Source: Pseudomonas sp. IB20
Lineage (GTDB): Bacteria; Pseudomonadota; Gammaproteobacteria; Pseudomonadales; Pseudomonadaceae
Reading direction: 5' to 3'
NCBI RefSeq assembly: GCF_009707325.1
Contig: NZ_CP046103.1
Location: forward strand, 4,288,744-4,352,743
Length of the DNA: 64,000 bases
A program made the translations under genes and the position numbers. Shown here one piece after another: positions 24,146 to 32,246 of this stretch; the stretch's first letter is position 1; every line of letters begins with the position of its first letter. The notes under the pieces were generated by a model that searched no databases, was not told where the DNA came from, and saw nothing but the letters and a program-made list of their open reading frames with translations.

Positions 24146-25045
24146 TCAAACTGCCACTCGCGGCACCGACTGGCCAATGCGCTCGCGAAACGTCAGGTAA
24201 TGCTTGAGCACCTGCAGCGGCGCTTCGATCTGCGGGTAGTGGCCGATATTCGCCAGCAGCACCGTGTCGGCGTGGGGCACCAGTTGGTGATAGCGCTCCA
24301 CCATATGCGCGCCGGAGATCGGGTCGACTTCGCCGTCGATCACCCGTAACGGCACATCGCCGCGTTGCATCGCGTCCACCCAGCGTTCACGCAGGCGGCG
24401 GCGCTGGGGAATGTAGGCAATCAGTTTGTGCAGGATGCGCGGGCCGTCATTGCCATTGATCAGGCTCCAGAAGTCATCCAGCGCGCTTTCACTGGGCCGA
24501 GTACTCGGGCCGAAAATCTGGCTGAAGCTGTTCGACAGGGCATTACGCCCAAAGGCGCGGCCGATCATCCAGCCAAGCGGGCTGAGCAAGAGTTTTTGCA
24601 CCAGCGTCGGGCGATGGGTTTCCGGGAACAGCCCACCGTTGAGGAACACACAGCTGGCCATTTGAAAGCGACCTTCGTAATGGCGCGCGAGTAATTCCTG
24701 GGCGACGCTGTCGCCGTAGTCATGGGCCAACACGTGCACCGGCTGCTCCACGCGCAGGTAGTCGAGCAGCGCCTGTTGCAGGTCAGCCTGCTCCAACAGG
24801 CAGTAGTCGTGGTCCAACGGCTTGGCCGAGTCGCCGAACCCGAGCATGTCGCAAGCAATCACCAGGTTGCGCTGGGCCAGGGGCTGCCACAGGTAGTGCC
24901 AGTCCCAGCTGGCAGTGGGGAAGCCGTGAATCAACAGCAGCGGCTCGCCCTGCCCGGCCACCCAGAAACGCACGGTGCGGCCACGAAAGACGAACGCCTG
25001 GCCACGCTTGCGCCAAGCACTGAGCGGGATTTCTGCGAGTGGCAT
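24146..25045 (-). CDS. Alpha/beta hydrolase with aspartate nucleophile (dehalogenase/epoxide hydrolase type)
   Basis: A 299-residue alpha/beta hydrolase. The oxyanion motif HGFP is at about 40 and the nucleophile elbow reads AHDYGDS, so the nucleophile is aspartate rather than serine. This is typical of haloalkane dehalogenases, epoxide hydrolases and MEST-like proteins. A late histidine in IGHYPQIEAP completes the triad. Its ATG overlaps the TGA of the upstream class II aldolase gene (TGATG), so the two are translationally coupled. The physiological substrate is unknown. Confidence 0.85.
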   Translation of the reverse strand: MPLAEIPLSAWRKRGQAFVFRGRTVRFWVAGQGEPLLLIHGFPTASWDWHYLWQPLAQRNLVIACDMLGFGDSAKPLDHDYCLLEQADLQQALLDYLRVEQPVHVLAHDYGDSVAQELLARHYEGRFQMASCVFLNGGLFPETHRPTLVQKLLLSPLGWMIGRAFGRNALSNSFSQIFGPSTRPSESALDDFWSLINGNDGPRILHKLIAYIPQRRRLRERWVDAMQRGDVPLRVIDGEVDPISGAHMVERYHQLVPHADTVLLANIGHYPQIEAPLQVLKHYLTFRERIGQSVPRVAV

Positions 25046-25827
25046 CAGCTTTTATACCCAGGATCTTGCAGGTCCAATTTACGCAGCAGCGCCGGCCAGG
25101 CCAGCGCGCCTCCCATACCTTGGGCGCTCTTTGTGACAACTGCCACCATCGCCTTAGCCCCCGCCAGAATCTGCGGCTCGATGGCAATCAGTTCGGCGCC
25201 GCCGTTTTGCGCCAGCACCTGGATTTCGCAGGCACGCTCAAAGGTGAACATCATCAGGAAGGTGTCGGCGATGCTGCCGGCGCAGGTCAGCAGGCCATGG
25301 TTGTGCAGCATCAGGAAGTTGTTGTCGCCCAGGTCTGCCTGCAAGCGCGCCTTCTCTTCAGGGTTCAGCGCCACGCCTTCGTAGGCGTGATACGCCAGGC
25401 TGGACAAAACAAAGGTGGATTGCTGGCTGATGGGCAGCACGCCCTGCTTTTGCGCAGACACCGCAACACCGGCCGCGGTGTGGGTGTGCAGCACACAGAC
25501 CACGTCATGGCGCACGTCGTGGATGGCGCTGTGGATGGTGAAGCCGGCGGGGTTGATCTCGTAGGGGCTGTCCATCAATTTGTTGCCGGCCTGGTCGACC
25601 TTGACCAAGCTCGACGCCGTGATCTCGTGGAACATCAGCCCGTAAGGGTTGATCAGGAAATCATCGGTGCCCGGCACCTTGGCGGAAATATGCGTGAAGA
25701 TCAGGTCATCCCAGCCATGCAGCGCCACCAGGCGATAGCAGGCCGCCAGGTCGACGCGCGCTTGCCATTCGGCTGCGCTGACCTGCTCTTTGACATTCTG
25801 CAGCGATAGAACGGGGGCTGGGCTCAC
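25045..25827 (-). CDS. Class II aldolase/adducin family protein
   Basis: A 260-residue member of the class II aldolase/adducin family. Visible metal-binding residues are the paired histidines in LHTHTAAGVAV and the later histidine in MLHNHGLL. The TH-I-SAKVPG-DDFLINPYG block is typical. The GTG start at 25827 has a strong GGAGGT site 9 bases before. It is the first gene of a two-gene unit with the hydrolase. Members without strong match to FucA or AraD often act in small-acid catabolism; the substrate cannot be read from the sequence. Confidence 0.85.
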   Translation of the reverse strand: MSPAPVLSLQNVKEQVSAAEWQARVDLAACYRLVALHGWDDLIFTHISAKVPGTDDFLINPYGLMFHEITASSLVKVDQAGNKLMDSPYEINPAGFTIHSAIHDVRHDVVCVLHTHTAAGVAVSAQKQGVLPISQQSTFVLSSLAYHAYEGVALNPEEKARLQADLGDNNFLMLHNHGLLTCAGSIADTFLMMFTFERACEIQVLAQNGGAELIAIEPQILAGAKAMVAVVTKSAQGMGGALAWPALLRKLDLQDPGYKS

Positions 25828-25967
25828 GGCAATGACCTCCTTGGTGCACTTTCTTATTGTTTTTTTGGGTGAGGGGCCAGTCTAGTCAGACCGCGTGGCG
25901 CAAGGAGTTGCCTTCGCAGCCAGCTTGATGACCGAGCGAGTCATCCAAGAGAATAGTCCACGTGGCG

Positions 25968-26654
25968 TCAGAGAAGCGCCGCCAATAAAGGCACGGCGAA
26001 CAGGTTGAGCAGCCCCGTCAACACCATCACCAAGCCTGCGACCGAGCCTTCTTCGCCGCCCACTTCATGCGCCCGGCTGACACCCGCACCGTGGGCGCCC
26101 ACGCCAAACAGTGCACCGCGCGCCAACGGTGTACGCAGCGGCAACCATTTGAGCAGCACGCCACCGAGCATGGCGCCGAACACGCCGGTGAACATCACGA
26201 ACACGGCGGTGAGTTCCGGTACGCCGCCGAGGTCGGAGGACACCGGCATGGCAAACGGCGTGGTGATTGAGCGCGGTAGCAGAGACATGGTCACCGAGGT
26301 GTTCAAGGCCAGCGCCTTGGCCAGCCCGAACGAGGTGCCGATGGAGGCCGCGCTGCCCGCGACCATGCCCAGCAGCAACGCCGACCAGTGCCGCGCCAGC
26401 AAGCGGCGTTGTTGCCAGATCGGCACGGCAAACGCCACAGTGACCGGGCCCAGCACCAGCATCAGCCAGTGCGTGTCAGTGGCGTATTCGGCATAGGCGG
26501 TCTTCATCGGCACGGCCACCGCCAACAGCAGCGCCGGCACCAGGATCAATGGCGACAGCAGGTAGCGCCCGGTGCGGGCGTAGATCCAGCGGCTGAAGAG
26601 GTAAGCGGCCAGGGTCAGGGCGAGCCAGAACACCGGCATCAGTTCAAGCTTCAC
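25968..26654 (-). CDS. LrgB/CidB-family membrane protein
   Basis: A 228-residue membrane protein with six or seven helices and the LrgB signature (SLLPRSITTPFAMPVS at about 126-141, then GVGAHGAGVSRAHE). It starts with GTG at 26654, inside the end of the lrgA-like gene (11-bp overlap), so its translation depends on that gene. LrgAB/CidAB systems influence murein hydrolase activity, lysis and, in some bacteria, small-molecule (pyruvate or acetate-linked) transport. A divergent LysR regulator lies next to the pair. Confidence 0.9.
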   Translation of the reverse strand: MKLELMPVFWLALTLAAYLFSRWIYARTGRYLLSPLILVPALLLAVAVPMKTAYAEYATDTHWLMLVLGPVTVAFAVPIWQQRRLLARHWSALLLGMVAGSAASIGTSFGLAKALALNTSVTMSLLPRSITTPFAMPVSSDLGGVPELTAVFVMFTGVFGAMLGGVLLKWLPLRTPLARGALFGVGAHGAGVSRAHEVGGEEGSVAGLVMVLTGLLNLFAVPLLAALL

Positions 26655-27030
26655 GGCGCATGCTCCAGCGGCAAACTATTTCCACGGTGAAGGCCGTGAC
26701 CAGCATCACCGACAGCGTGCTGAAGCCGATCACCAGCAGGATGCGCCAGCCGTCATTGCGCACCAAACCACCGTAGTCGAGCAGGCTCATCAGTGCCGGG
26801 ATAAAGAACAGCAGCATCTCCGCCATCAGCACCCCGGCGCCCCATTGCAGGGCGGCCGGTTTGACCAGGCCAGTGGCGAAGGTCGCCAGCAACAGGCCCA
26901 ACCCCACCACGCCACCCGGTATCGGCCACGCCAACCACACGGCGAGCTGGGTGCCCAGAAAATAGATCGCCAGCAACACCACCAACTCAATCAACAGGCG
27001 CCCGAGATGTTTGAAGCTGAAACGTTTCAT
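26644..27030 (-). CDS. LrgA/CidA-family holin-like protein
   Basis: A 128-residue holin-like protein with four hydrophobic helices and the family core WPIPGGVVGLGLL, then LMAEMLLFFIPA. It pairs with the overlapping LrgB-like gene. It is divergent from a LysR-type gene whose start is 99 bp away, so a CidR-like regulation is likely. Confidence 0.9.
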   Translation of the reverse strand: MKRFSFKHLGRLLIELVVLLAIYFLGTQLAVWLAWPIPGGVVGLGLLLATFATGLVKPAALQWGAGVLMAEMLLFFIPALMSLLDYGGLVRNDGWRILLVIGFSTLSVMLVTAFTVEIVCRWSMRREA

Positions 27031-27128
27031 AAGCTTTAGGTCCTCACAGGCGCTCAGTTTAAAGACGCCCCACCCATCCCCACAGCGAATTGTTAGACTG
27101 ACAGCTATTCCAAACTGGAATCAGACCG

Positions 27129-28025
27129 ATGGAATTCAAACAGCTGCGCAGTTTTGTCGAAGTGATCCGCCGGGGCGGCTTTACCCAAGCGGGTAAAACC
27201 TTGCACATCAGCCAATCGGCGGTGAGCAAACAGGTGGCCCAGCTGGAGCAAAGCCTGGGCACACCGCTGCTGGAACGCACGGGCTCGCACATTCGCCTGA
27301 CGGCCGCCGGTGAGGTGGTATTACAGCGCGCCGAGGCGATGTTGCGGTTGCAGACGGAATTGCTCAGCGAGCTCGATGATATGCAGCAACTGGCGCGCGG
27401 CGAATTGCGCCTGGGCTTGCCGCTATTGGCCGGCGACACACTGTTTGCCGGGCTGTTTGCCGAGTACCGCAGGCGTTATCCCAAGGTCACTATCCAACTG
27501 CTCGAAGGCGGCAGCCGCACCATCGAGCAGGCAATTCTCAGCGGTGAGCTGGACGTGGGTGGCACGCTGATGCCCAGCGACCCGGCCTTCGCCTGGCAGC
27601 CCTTCTGCGATGAACCGCTGGACGCGCTGCTGCCGATGGACCACCCATTGGCCGAAAACGCCCACGTGCGCCTGGAAGAATTGGCGGGCACGCCGTTCCT
27701 GATGTACCAGCGCAGTTTTGTCCTCAACGATCGGCTGATGCAGGCCTGCCAGCAGTTGGGCTTCACGCCGAAGGAAGTGGGCCGCAGCGGCCAGGCGGAC
27801 TTCCTGGTCGCACTGGTCGCGGCCGGCCAAGGCGTGGTGCTGTTGCCCAGCGTGGTCGCCCGTGGGCTGGTGCGACCGGGCGTGGTGCGCCTGACACTTA
27901 AGGCGCCCGACTACCTGCGCTGGAACATTGCCTTTATCTGGCGCGAGGGCGCCTACCTGTCCAGAGCCGCCCAGGCCTGGCTGGCATTGCTGCGCGAATT
28001 CCCGGTCAACCGCGCAGTGCAGTGA
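27129..28025 (+). CDS. LysR-family regulator (CidR-like)
   Basis: A 298-residue LysR regulator with the N-terminal winged helix (FVEVIRRGGFTQAGKTLHISQSAVSKQVAQLEQSLG, about 9-44) and a standard effector domain. It is divergent from the lrgA/lrgB-like pair, which it probably regulates. Its last 20 bp overlap the convergent flavodoxin gene. Confidence 0.88.
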   Translation: MEFKQLRSFVEVIRRGGFTQAGKTLHISQSAVSKQVAQLEQSLGTPLLERTGSHIRLTAAGEVVLQRAEAMLRLQTELLSELDDMQQLARGELRLGLPLLAGDTLFAGLFAEYRRRYPKVTIQLLEGGSRTIEQAILSGELDVGGTLMPSDPAFAWQPFCDEPLDALLPMDHPLAENAHVRLEELAGTPFLMYQRSFVLNDRLMQACQQLGFTPKEVGRSGQADFLVALVAAGQGVVLLPSVVARGLVRPGVVRLTLKAPDYLRWNIAFIWREGAYLSRAAQAWLALLREFPVNRAVQ

Positions 28026-28461
28026 CCAACTCGGCCAGCCACGGCTCGGCATCAGCTTCCGGGGTGACGCTTTCGCTGGCGTCCAGGCGCAGCATCGGCA
28101 GCACTTCGCGCACGCCCAACTCGCCGAACAGCTCGCACATTTGCTCGCCGCCGCCGCAGAACGTATCGCCGTAGCTGGCGTCGCCCAGGCCGATCACTGC
28201 GCCAGGCAGGCCGCGCCAGGCGGCGGGCAACTGGTCGCGAATGCTCGAATACAGCGGTTGCAGGTTGTCGGGCAGCTCGCCCATGCCGGTGGTCGAGGTC
28301 ACCGCCAGAAAGGCCTCGGGGGCGAAGGCCTGCACGTCGGCCAAGGTGGCACGCGGGTTGTGCCAGGCTTCAAAACCGGCCGCGTTGAGGAGGCCGGCGG
28401 CGTGGCGGGCGACTTCTTCAGCGGTGCCGTAGACCGAGCCGGAAAGGATGGCGACTTTCAT
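28006..28461 (-). CDS. Flavodoxin (MioC-like)
   Basis: A 151-residue FMN protein. The phosphate-binding loop is SGSVYGTAEEVA at 8-19, and the flavin loops TSTTGMGELPDN and LGDASYGDTFCGGG follow. It matches the short MioC/flavodoxin group in Pseudomonas and would carry electrons at low potential in the cytoplasm. The ATG at 28461 has an AGGAT site; a TTG one codon upstream is ignored. The 3' end overlaps the convergent LysR gene by 20 bp. Confidence 0.88.
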   Translation of the reverse strand: MKVAILSGSVYGTAEEVARHAAGLLNAAGFEAWHNPRATLADVQAFAPEAFLAVTSTTGMGELPDNLQPLYSSIRDQLPAAWRGLPGAVIGLGDASYGDTFCGGGEQMCELFGELGVREVLPMLRLDASESVTPEADAEPWLAELVTALRG

Positions 28462-28590
28462 CAATCTGATCCTGTGGTTGAGCGAAAGCCTGGGATATTA
28501 ACAGCTGACACAAATATTTCGGCGTAAGCGGCGCAACATTCAAGGTATGCCATAAACTCCAGCCTTCAAAAACAAGGCATGGACCGCTCA

Positions 28591-29058
28591 ATGATTAACG
28601 CCAAGCTGATGCAGATGGTCATCAACGCTTCCAACGACGGCATCGTCGTCGCCGAACGCGAAGGCGAAGAGAAGCCACTGATCTACGTCAACCCTGCTTT
28701 TGAGCGAATGACTGGCTACACGCTGGACGAAATCCTGTATCAGGATTGCCGTTTCCTACAGGCCGGTGACCGCGACCAGCCAGCCCTGATGGCCATTCGC
28801 GACGCCCTCGACCACGACGACGCCTGCCGGGAAATCCTGCGCAACTACCGCAAGGACGGCACACCGTTCTGGAATGAGTTGTCGCTGTCGACGGTGTACA
28901 ACGAGGCCGACAAGCAGACCTATTTCATTGGCGTGCAAAAAGACGTCACCACCCAGGTGAAAGCCCAGCAACGAGTGGCACAGTTGGAAGCGCAAGTCGC
29001 CGAACTCAAAGAGCGCTTGGCGGCACTTGAGGCGACGAGCGGAATTAACAAATTGTAG
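28591..29058 (+). CDS. Short LOV-domain blue-light photoreceptor (PpSB1/SB2-LOV type)
   Basis: A 155-residue protein made of one LOV domain and a C-terminal coiled-coil helix with no output domain. The photoactive cysteine is C53 in YQDCRFLQ, the same position as in PpSB1-LOV of P. putida. The FMN contacts of the family are present (RFLQ, then NYRKDGTPFWNEL and YFIGVQKDV). I prefer the ATG at 28591 (MINAKLMQ) over the ATG at 28579 because it aligns with characterised short LOV proteins and gives C53. Light should form a flavin-cysteinyl adduct and change the dimer. It lies near a LitR/CarH-type MerR regulator and a pterin operon. Confidence 0.92.
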   Translation: MINAKLMQMVINASNDGIVVAEREGEEKPLIYVNPAFERMTGYTLDEILYQDCRFLQAGDRDQPALMAIRDALDHDDACREILRNYRKDGTPFWNELSLSTVYNEADKQTYFIGVQKDVTTQVKAQQRVAQLEAQVAELKERLAALEATSGINKL

Positions 29059-29117
29059 TAAATGCGGCCTTTAGAGTGATAATGGCTTTTTAATACCTCA
29101 CCCTTTGAGCTACATCA

Positions 29118-29723
29118 ATGCACCGCGACGCGCTATTGACGCAGGACGAACTGGATTTTATCCAGGACATGCAGCACAACCCGCAGCTCAACCTGCGGGA
29201 TGCGTGGTCGAGCCTGACCGTCAACGGCGGTGCGCAGATTCGCGACTTGCTCACGCGGTTGGCCGCTCACGACCACGTCACCATCCAGGCGCAGTTCGAT
29301 AACCAGCAACTCACCTTTCCCCTGCACTTGGTGGAGGATGAGTTTCACGCGGTGCATTTGCGTTTGGGCGTGCCGAGTATTTTTGAAGATGGCCCGATGA
29401 TTCGCCCGTGGCGCCTGGCGCTTGAAACGCCGGTGGCACTGGAGAACGTCAGGGGCAACCCCGCCGCCCTGTGGGTGCACGAGGTGTCATTCAAGGGGGT
29501 GCTGGTGGAGATTCGTGGCCGAGTCAAACCGCCGAAAACCTTTTCCCTGTGGTTCAGCCCGTCCGGCTACGAGCGGATCTCACTGCGCGGCACGCTGGAG
29601 CGGGAAACCGCTCGAGGCCTGTTTGCCTACCGCCTGAGCCAAAGCGATGCCGATGAAATCGAGCGCCTGCGCCAGTTCATCCTGCACCAGCACCGCCTGG
29701 TTCACCCGCACGTGCACGCCTGA
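29118..29723 (+). CDS. Hypothetical protein with degenerate PilZ-like C-terminal domain
   Basis: A 201-residue protein 59 bp after the LOV gene on the same strand. The C-terminal half (about 85-195) resembles a PilZ beta-barrel: a strand pair around WVHEVSFKGVLVEIRGRV, a FSLWFSPSGYERISLRGTLERE hairpin, and a closing helix DADEIERLRQFILHQHRL. The c-di-GMP motifs RxxxR and D/NxSxxG are not present; EVSFKG is the closest. The N-terminal half would then be a YcgR-N-like domain. I treat the fold as an inference and the function as unknown. Co-transcription with the LOV gene is plausible. Confidence 0.65.
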   Translation: MHRDALLTQDELDFIQDMQHNPQLNLRDAWSSLTVNGGAQIRDLLTRLAAHDHVTIQAQFDNQQLTFPLHLVEDEFHAVHLRLGVPSIFEDGPMIRPWRLALETPVALENVRGNPAALWVHEVSFKGVLVEIRGRVKPPKTFSLWFSPSGYERISLRGTLERETARGLFAYRLSQSDADEIERLRQFILHQHRLVHPHVHA

Positions 29724-29725
29724 TA

Positions 29726-30685
29726 TCAGGTATCCAACTGCCCACTGAGAAACTGCTGCAAGCGGCGCTGCATCAAGCGCCCTTCGTTGCCCAGGCAACC
29801 GATGGCGGACCCGGCCAACTCTTTTTCGGCCAGGTCCGATGCGGCACCGGCCAGCAGCAGCGGGCAATCCAGGGTCAGCGCCAAACGGGTCAGACGCCCG
29901 GCCAGGTCATGGTTGTGTGAGTGGTTGGAGAACAGGATGAGCGCCTGAGGACGCATCTTTTCACAGACCAGTGTCAACTCGTCCAAGGGTTGACCCATGC
30001 CCAGCACCTTCACAGGCCTGTCCTCGCAACTGAGCAACAACGCCGCCACCATCAATTCCACTTTACGGCATTCCCCGGGCATAGCCGTCAGCAATACCCG
30101 TGGCGCAGTTGAGGTGCCCGCACGTCGCAGGTGTTCGAAGGTTTGCATGCGCAGGAAGGTATCGTAAAAAATCCATTCACTGGCTTGGCCGAAGCGGCCC
30201 TGATGGCGCAGCAGGTCGCTCCAAAGGGGCATCAGGATGTCCTGGAACGCCACGCTGAGCGGGTAGCTCGCCAGAACCTGAGCGTACAGGCTATGCAGTT
30301 GACGATCGTCAAACCCACTGATGGCGTTTACCAACCGCGCCCGCCACTGTGGCCATTCACTGTCGCTGCCGGTGTCGCGTTCAGCACGAATCGCTTCAGC
30401 CTGCTGATCGTCGCGCGCAAGGATCTTGCCGACTTTGCTCACGGCCACGCCGCGCTCGATCCAATCGAGAATACGATGAATGGTCACAATATCGTCGCTG
30501 GAATAGAGGCGATGCCCACTTTCGGTGCGTGTGGGCTGGATCAGGCCATAACGCCGCTCCCAGGCACGCAGGGTGACCGGGTTGACACCTGTCAATCTCG
30601 ACACTTCGCGGATCGGGAACAGCTCATCGGGGTCAGCGGGACGACCCTGGGCAATTTCGCGAGTATGAGTAGTAATTTCGGGCAT
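29726..30685 (-). CDS. MerR-family regulator with B12-binding-like domain (LitR/PplR type)
   Basis: A 319-residue regulator. The MerR helix-turn-helix is at about 22-90 (FPIREVSRLTGVNPVTLRAWERRYGLI). A CarH-like four-helix bundle (about 110-190) and a Rossmann-like domain (195-300) follow. CarH binds adenosylcobalamin with a W-x9-EH motif and ExHxxG. Here W171 is kept but EH is Q181-T182, and ExHxxG reads E205-C-R-K-V-E, so the axial histidine is arginine. It therefore should not bind B12. In P. putida, PplR proteins of this type work with short LOV proteins in light-dependent gene control. It is convergent with the LOV/PilZ-like pair and divergent from the monooxygenase-like and fol genes. 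Confidence 0.88.
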   Translation of the reverse strand: MPEITTHTREIAQGRPADPDELFPIREVSRLTGVNPVTLRAWERRYGLIQPTRTESGHRLYSSDDIVTIHRILDWIERGVAVSKVGKILARDDQQAEAIRAERDTGSDSEWPQWRARLVNAISGFDDRQLHSLYAQVLASYPLSVAFQDILMPLWSDLLRHQGRFGQASEWIFYDTFLRMQTFEHLRRAGTSTAPRVLLTAMPGECRKVELMVAALLLSCEDRPVKVLGMGQPLDELTLVCEKMRPQALILFSNHSHNHDLAGRLTRLALTLDCPLLLAGAASDLAEKELAGSAIGCLGNEGRLMQRRLQQFLSGQLDT

Positions 30686-30720
30686 CTGCGGTAGAAAACG
30701 TCCTTGTGAATTTGGATCCC

Positions 30721-30750
30721 ATTTAACGCTTTTAGACTTGTCCTTTTCAA
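30721..30750 (-). promoter_or_regulatory. Candidate sigma-70 promoter of the LitR-like gene
   Basis: On the minus strand TTGAAA, 18 bases, TTAAAT, with the start codon about 36 bp beyond the -10. The -35 overlaps a CTTG-N7-CAAG inverted repeat at 30737-30751, which could be an operator. Confidence 0.35.
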
Positions 30751-30791
30751 GGCCCGCTCTGTCAGACCAATGTCACTGGTGTATTTTTGCA

Positions 30792-30819
30792 AAACAGGAA
30801 TAATCCTTGCCTGTTTTTT
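30792..30819 (+). terminator. Terminator-like hairpin in the leader of the monooxygenase-like gene
   Basis: AAACAGG and CCTGTTT arms around 11 bases, then further T. It lies 80 bp before the start codon at 30900 with no plus-strand gene upstream. It may be an attenuator or a chance hairpin. Confidence 0.3.
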
Positions 30820-30899
30820 CTACGTCGCTGCACCACCCCGCAGCCTCGTTCGTGCGCCACCTACCCGGTTCGGCGCACCCGTACATTTGGAGATACACA

Positions 30900-31460
30900 A
30901 TGTCTACCTCTCCCGTCACCTTGATGGTTGCGCGCCGCGTGGCCAAAGGGCGCTACGAAGACTTGATGGCTTGGTTGCGCGAAGGCGAGCAATTGGCCAC
31001 GGACTTCCCCGGTTACCTGGGTTCCGGCGTGCTCGCCCCGCCGCCCAATGACGATGAATTCCAGATCATCTTCCGTTTCGCCGACGAGAAGACCCTGCAT
31101 GCCTGGGAGTTTTCCGCTTCGCGCAGTGCTTGGCTGAGCCGTGGCAGCGAGCTGTTTGCCGACCCGTCCGAGCATCGCGTCAGTGGCATCGACGGCTGGT
31201 TCGGCGCGGTAGGTGCACGGCCACCGCGCTGGAAACAGGCCGTGGCAATCTGGCTGGCGTTTTTCCCGGTGTCCCTGTTGTTCAACTTTGTCCTTGGCCC
31301 GCTGCTCAACGAACTGGACCTGGCCCCGCGCGTGCTGGTCAGCACCCTGGCGCTCACCCCATTGATGGTTTATTGGTTCATCCCACTGTCGACCCACCTG
31401 CTGGCGAACTGGCTGCACCCTACACCGCCACCGCGCAAGGCTGCAGAAGCCGCCGCTTGA
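30900..31460 (+). CDS. Antibiotic-biosynthesis-monooxygenase-like protein with C-terminal membrane anchor
   Basis: A 186-residue protein. The N-terminal 100 residues form an ABM-type ferredoxin-like domain (VTLMVARRVAKGRYEDLMAWL..., then GYLGSGVL and FQIIFRFADEKTLHAWE). The C-terminal part has two hydrophobic helices (about 112-132 and 147-170). The ATG at 30900 follows GGAG; an upstream in-frame ATG adds a low-quality extension. It heads a run of same-strand genes with folM, folE and folX and is divergent from the LitR-like regulator. No cofactor-independent oxygenase activity has been shown for this membrane-anchored type. Confidence 0.8.
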   Translation: MSTSPVTLMVARRVAKGRYEDLMAWLREGEQLATDFPGYLGSGVLAPPPNDDEFQIIFRFADEKTLHAWEFSASRSAWLSRGSELFADPSEHRVSGIDGWFGAVGARPPRWKQAVAIWLAFFPVSLLFNFVLGPLLNELDLAPRVLVSTLALTPLMVYWFIPLSTHLLANWLHPTPPPRKAAEAAA

Positions 31461-31487
31461 GTACAGGGGGCCGCTCGCTGGTATAGT
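31457..31487 (+). promoter_or_regulatory. Candidate MerR-type promoter (19-bp spacer) before folM
   Basis: TTGAGT, 19 bases, TATAGT, placed 29 bp before the folM start and overlapping the stop of the preceding gene. Stretched 19-bp spacers are typical of promoters controlled by MerR-family regulators, and one is encoded 0.8 kb away. No clear palindrome is seen in the spacer. Confidence 0.3.
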
Positions 31488-31515
31488 TTCATCCTGCCAG
31501 CGACGTGAGCCTCCC

Positions 31516-32226
31516 ATGACTGCAACGAACGCCCCGATCCTGATCACCGGTGCCGGCCAGCGTGTCGGCCTGCATTGTGCCGAGCGCCTGCTGGACGAGG
31601 GCCACCCGGTGATTTTCAGCTACCGCAGCGAACGCCCCGGTGTGCAGGCTTTGCGCGAGCGGGGCGCGGTCGGTGTGTTTGCCGACTTCTCCAGTGAGGC
31701 CGGGATTCTGGCCTTCATCTCAGCGCTGAAGACCCATACCGACAGCCTGCGCGCTATCATCCACAACGCTTCGGCGTGGGTCGCGGAAACGCCGGGCGAC
31801 GAAAGCCGCGCATTTACCGACATGTTCAGCGTGCACATGCTTGCGCCGTACCTGATCAACCTGCATTGTTCACCTTTGCTGCAACACTCAACACCTGCCG
31901 ATATCGTGCATATCAGCGACGACGTGGTGCGCAAGGGCAGCCGCCAGCACATTGCCTATTGCGCCACCAAAGCCGGGCTCGACAGCCTCACGCTGTCGTT
32001 TGCCGCGCAGTTCGCGCCGCTGATCAAGGTCAACGGCATCGCGCCGGCGATGGTGATGTTCAACGACGGCGACGATGCGGCTTACCGCGCCAAGGTCCTG
32101 GCTAAGTCCGCATTGGGCATCGAGCCCGGGCCCGAGGTGATCTACCAGAGCGTGCGTTACCTGCTGGACAACCCTTATGTCACCGGTACCACCCTGACCG
32201 TCAACGGCGGGCGGCATATCAAGTAA
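31516..32226 (+). CDS. folM: Dihydromonapterin reductase FolM
   Basis: A 236-residue SDR that reduces dihydromonapterin (and weakly dihydrofolate) to the tetrahydro form with NADPH. It has a TGAGQRVG cofactor loop rather than TGxxxGxG, the NADP-selecting SYRSERPG, IHNASAW in place of NNAG, and a catalytic YCATKAG. Gene order folM-folE-folX matches the tetrahydromonapterin synthesis cluster of pseudomonads, where this pterin is the cofactor of phenylalanine hydroxylase. It lies 55 bp after the ABM-like gene and 20 bp before folE. Confidence 0.93.
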   Translation: MTATNAPILITGAGQRVGLHCAERLLDEGHPVIFSYRSERPGVQALRERGAVGVFADFSSEAGILAFISALKTHTDSLRAIIHNASAWVAETPGDESRAFTDMFSVHMLAPYLINLHCSPLLQHSTPADIVHISDDVVRKGSRQHIAYCATKAGLDSLTLSFAAQFAPLIKVNGIAPAMVMFNDGDDAAYRAKVLAKSALGIEPGPEVIYQSVRYLLDNPYVTGTTLTVNGGRHIK

Positions 32227-32246
32227 GCCGTTTGTGAGGATGTTGT

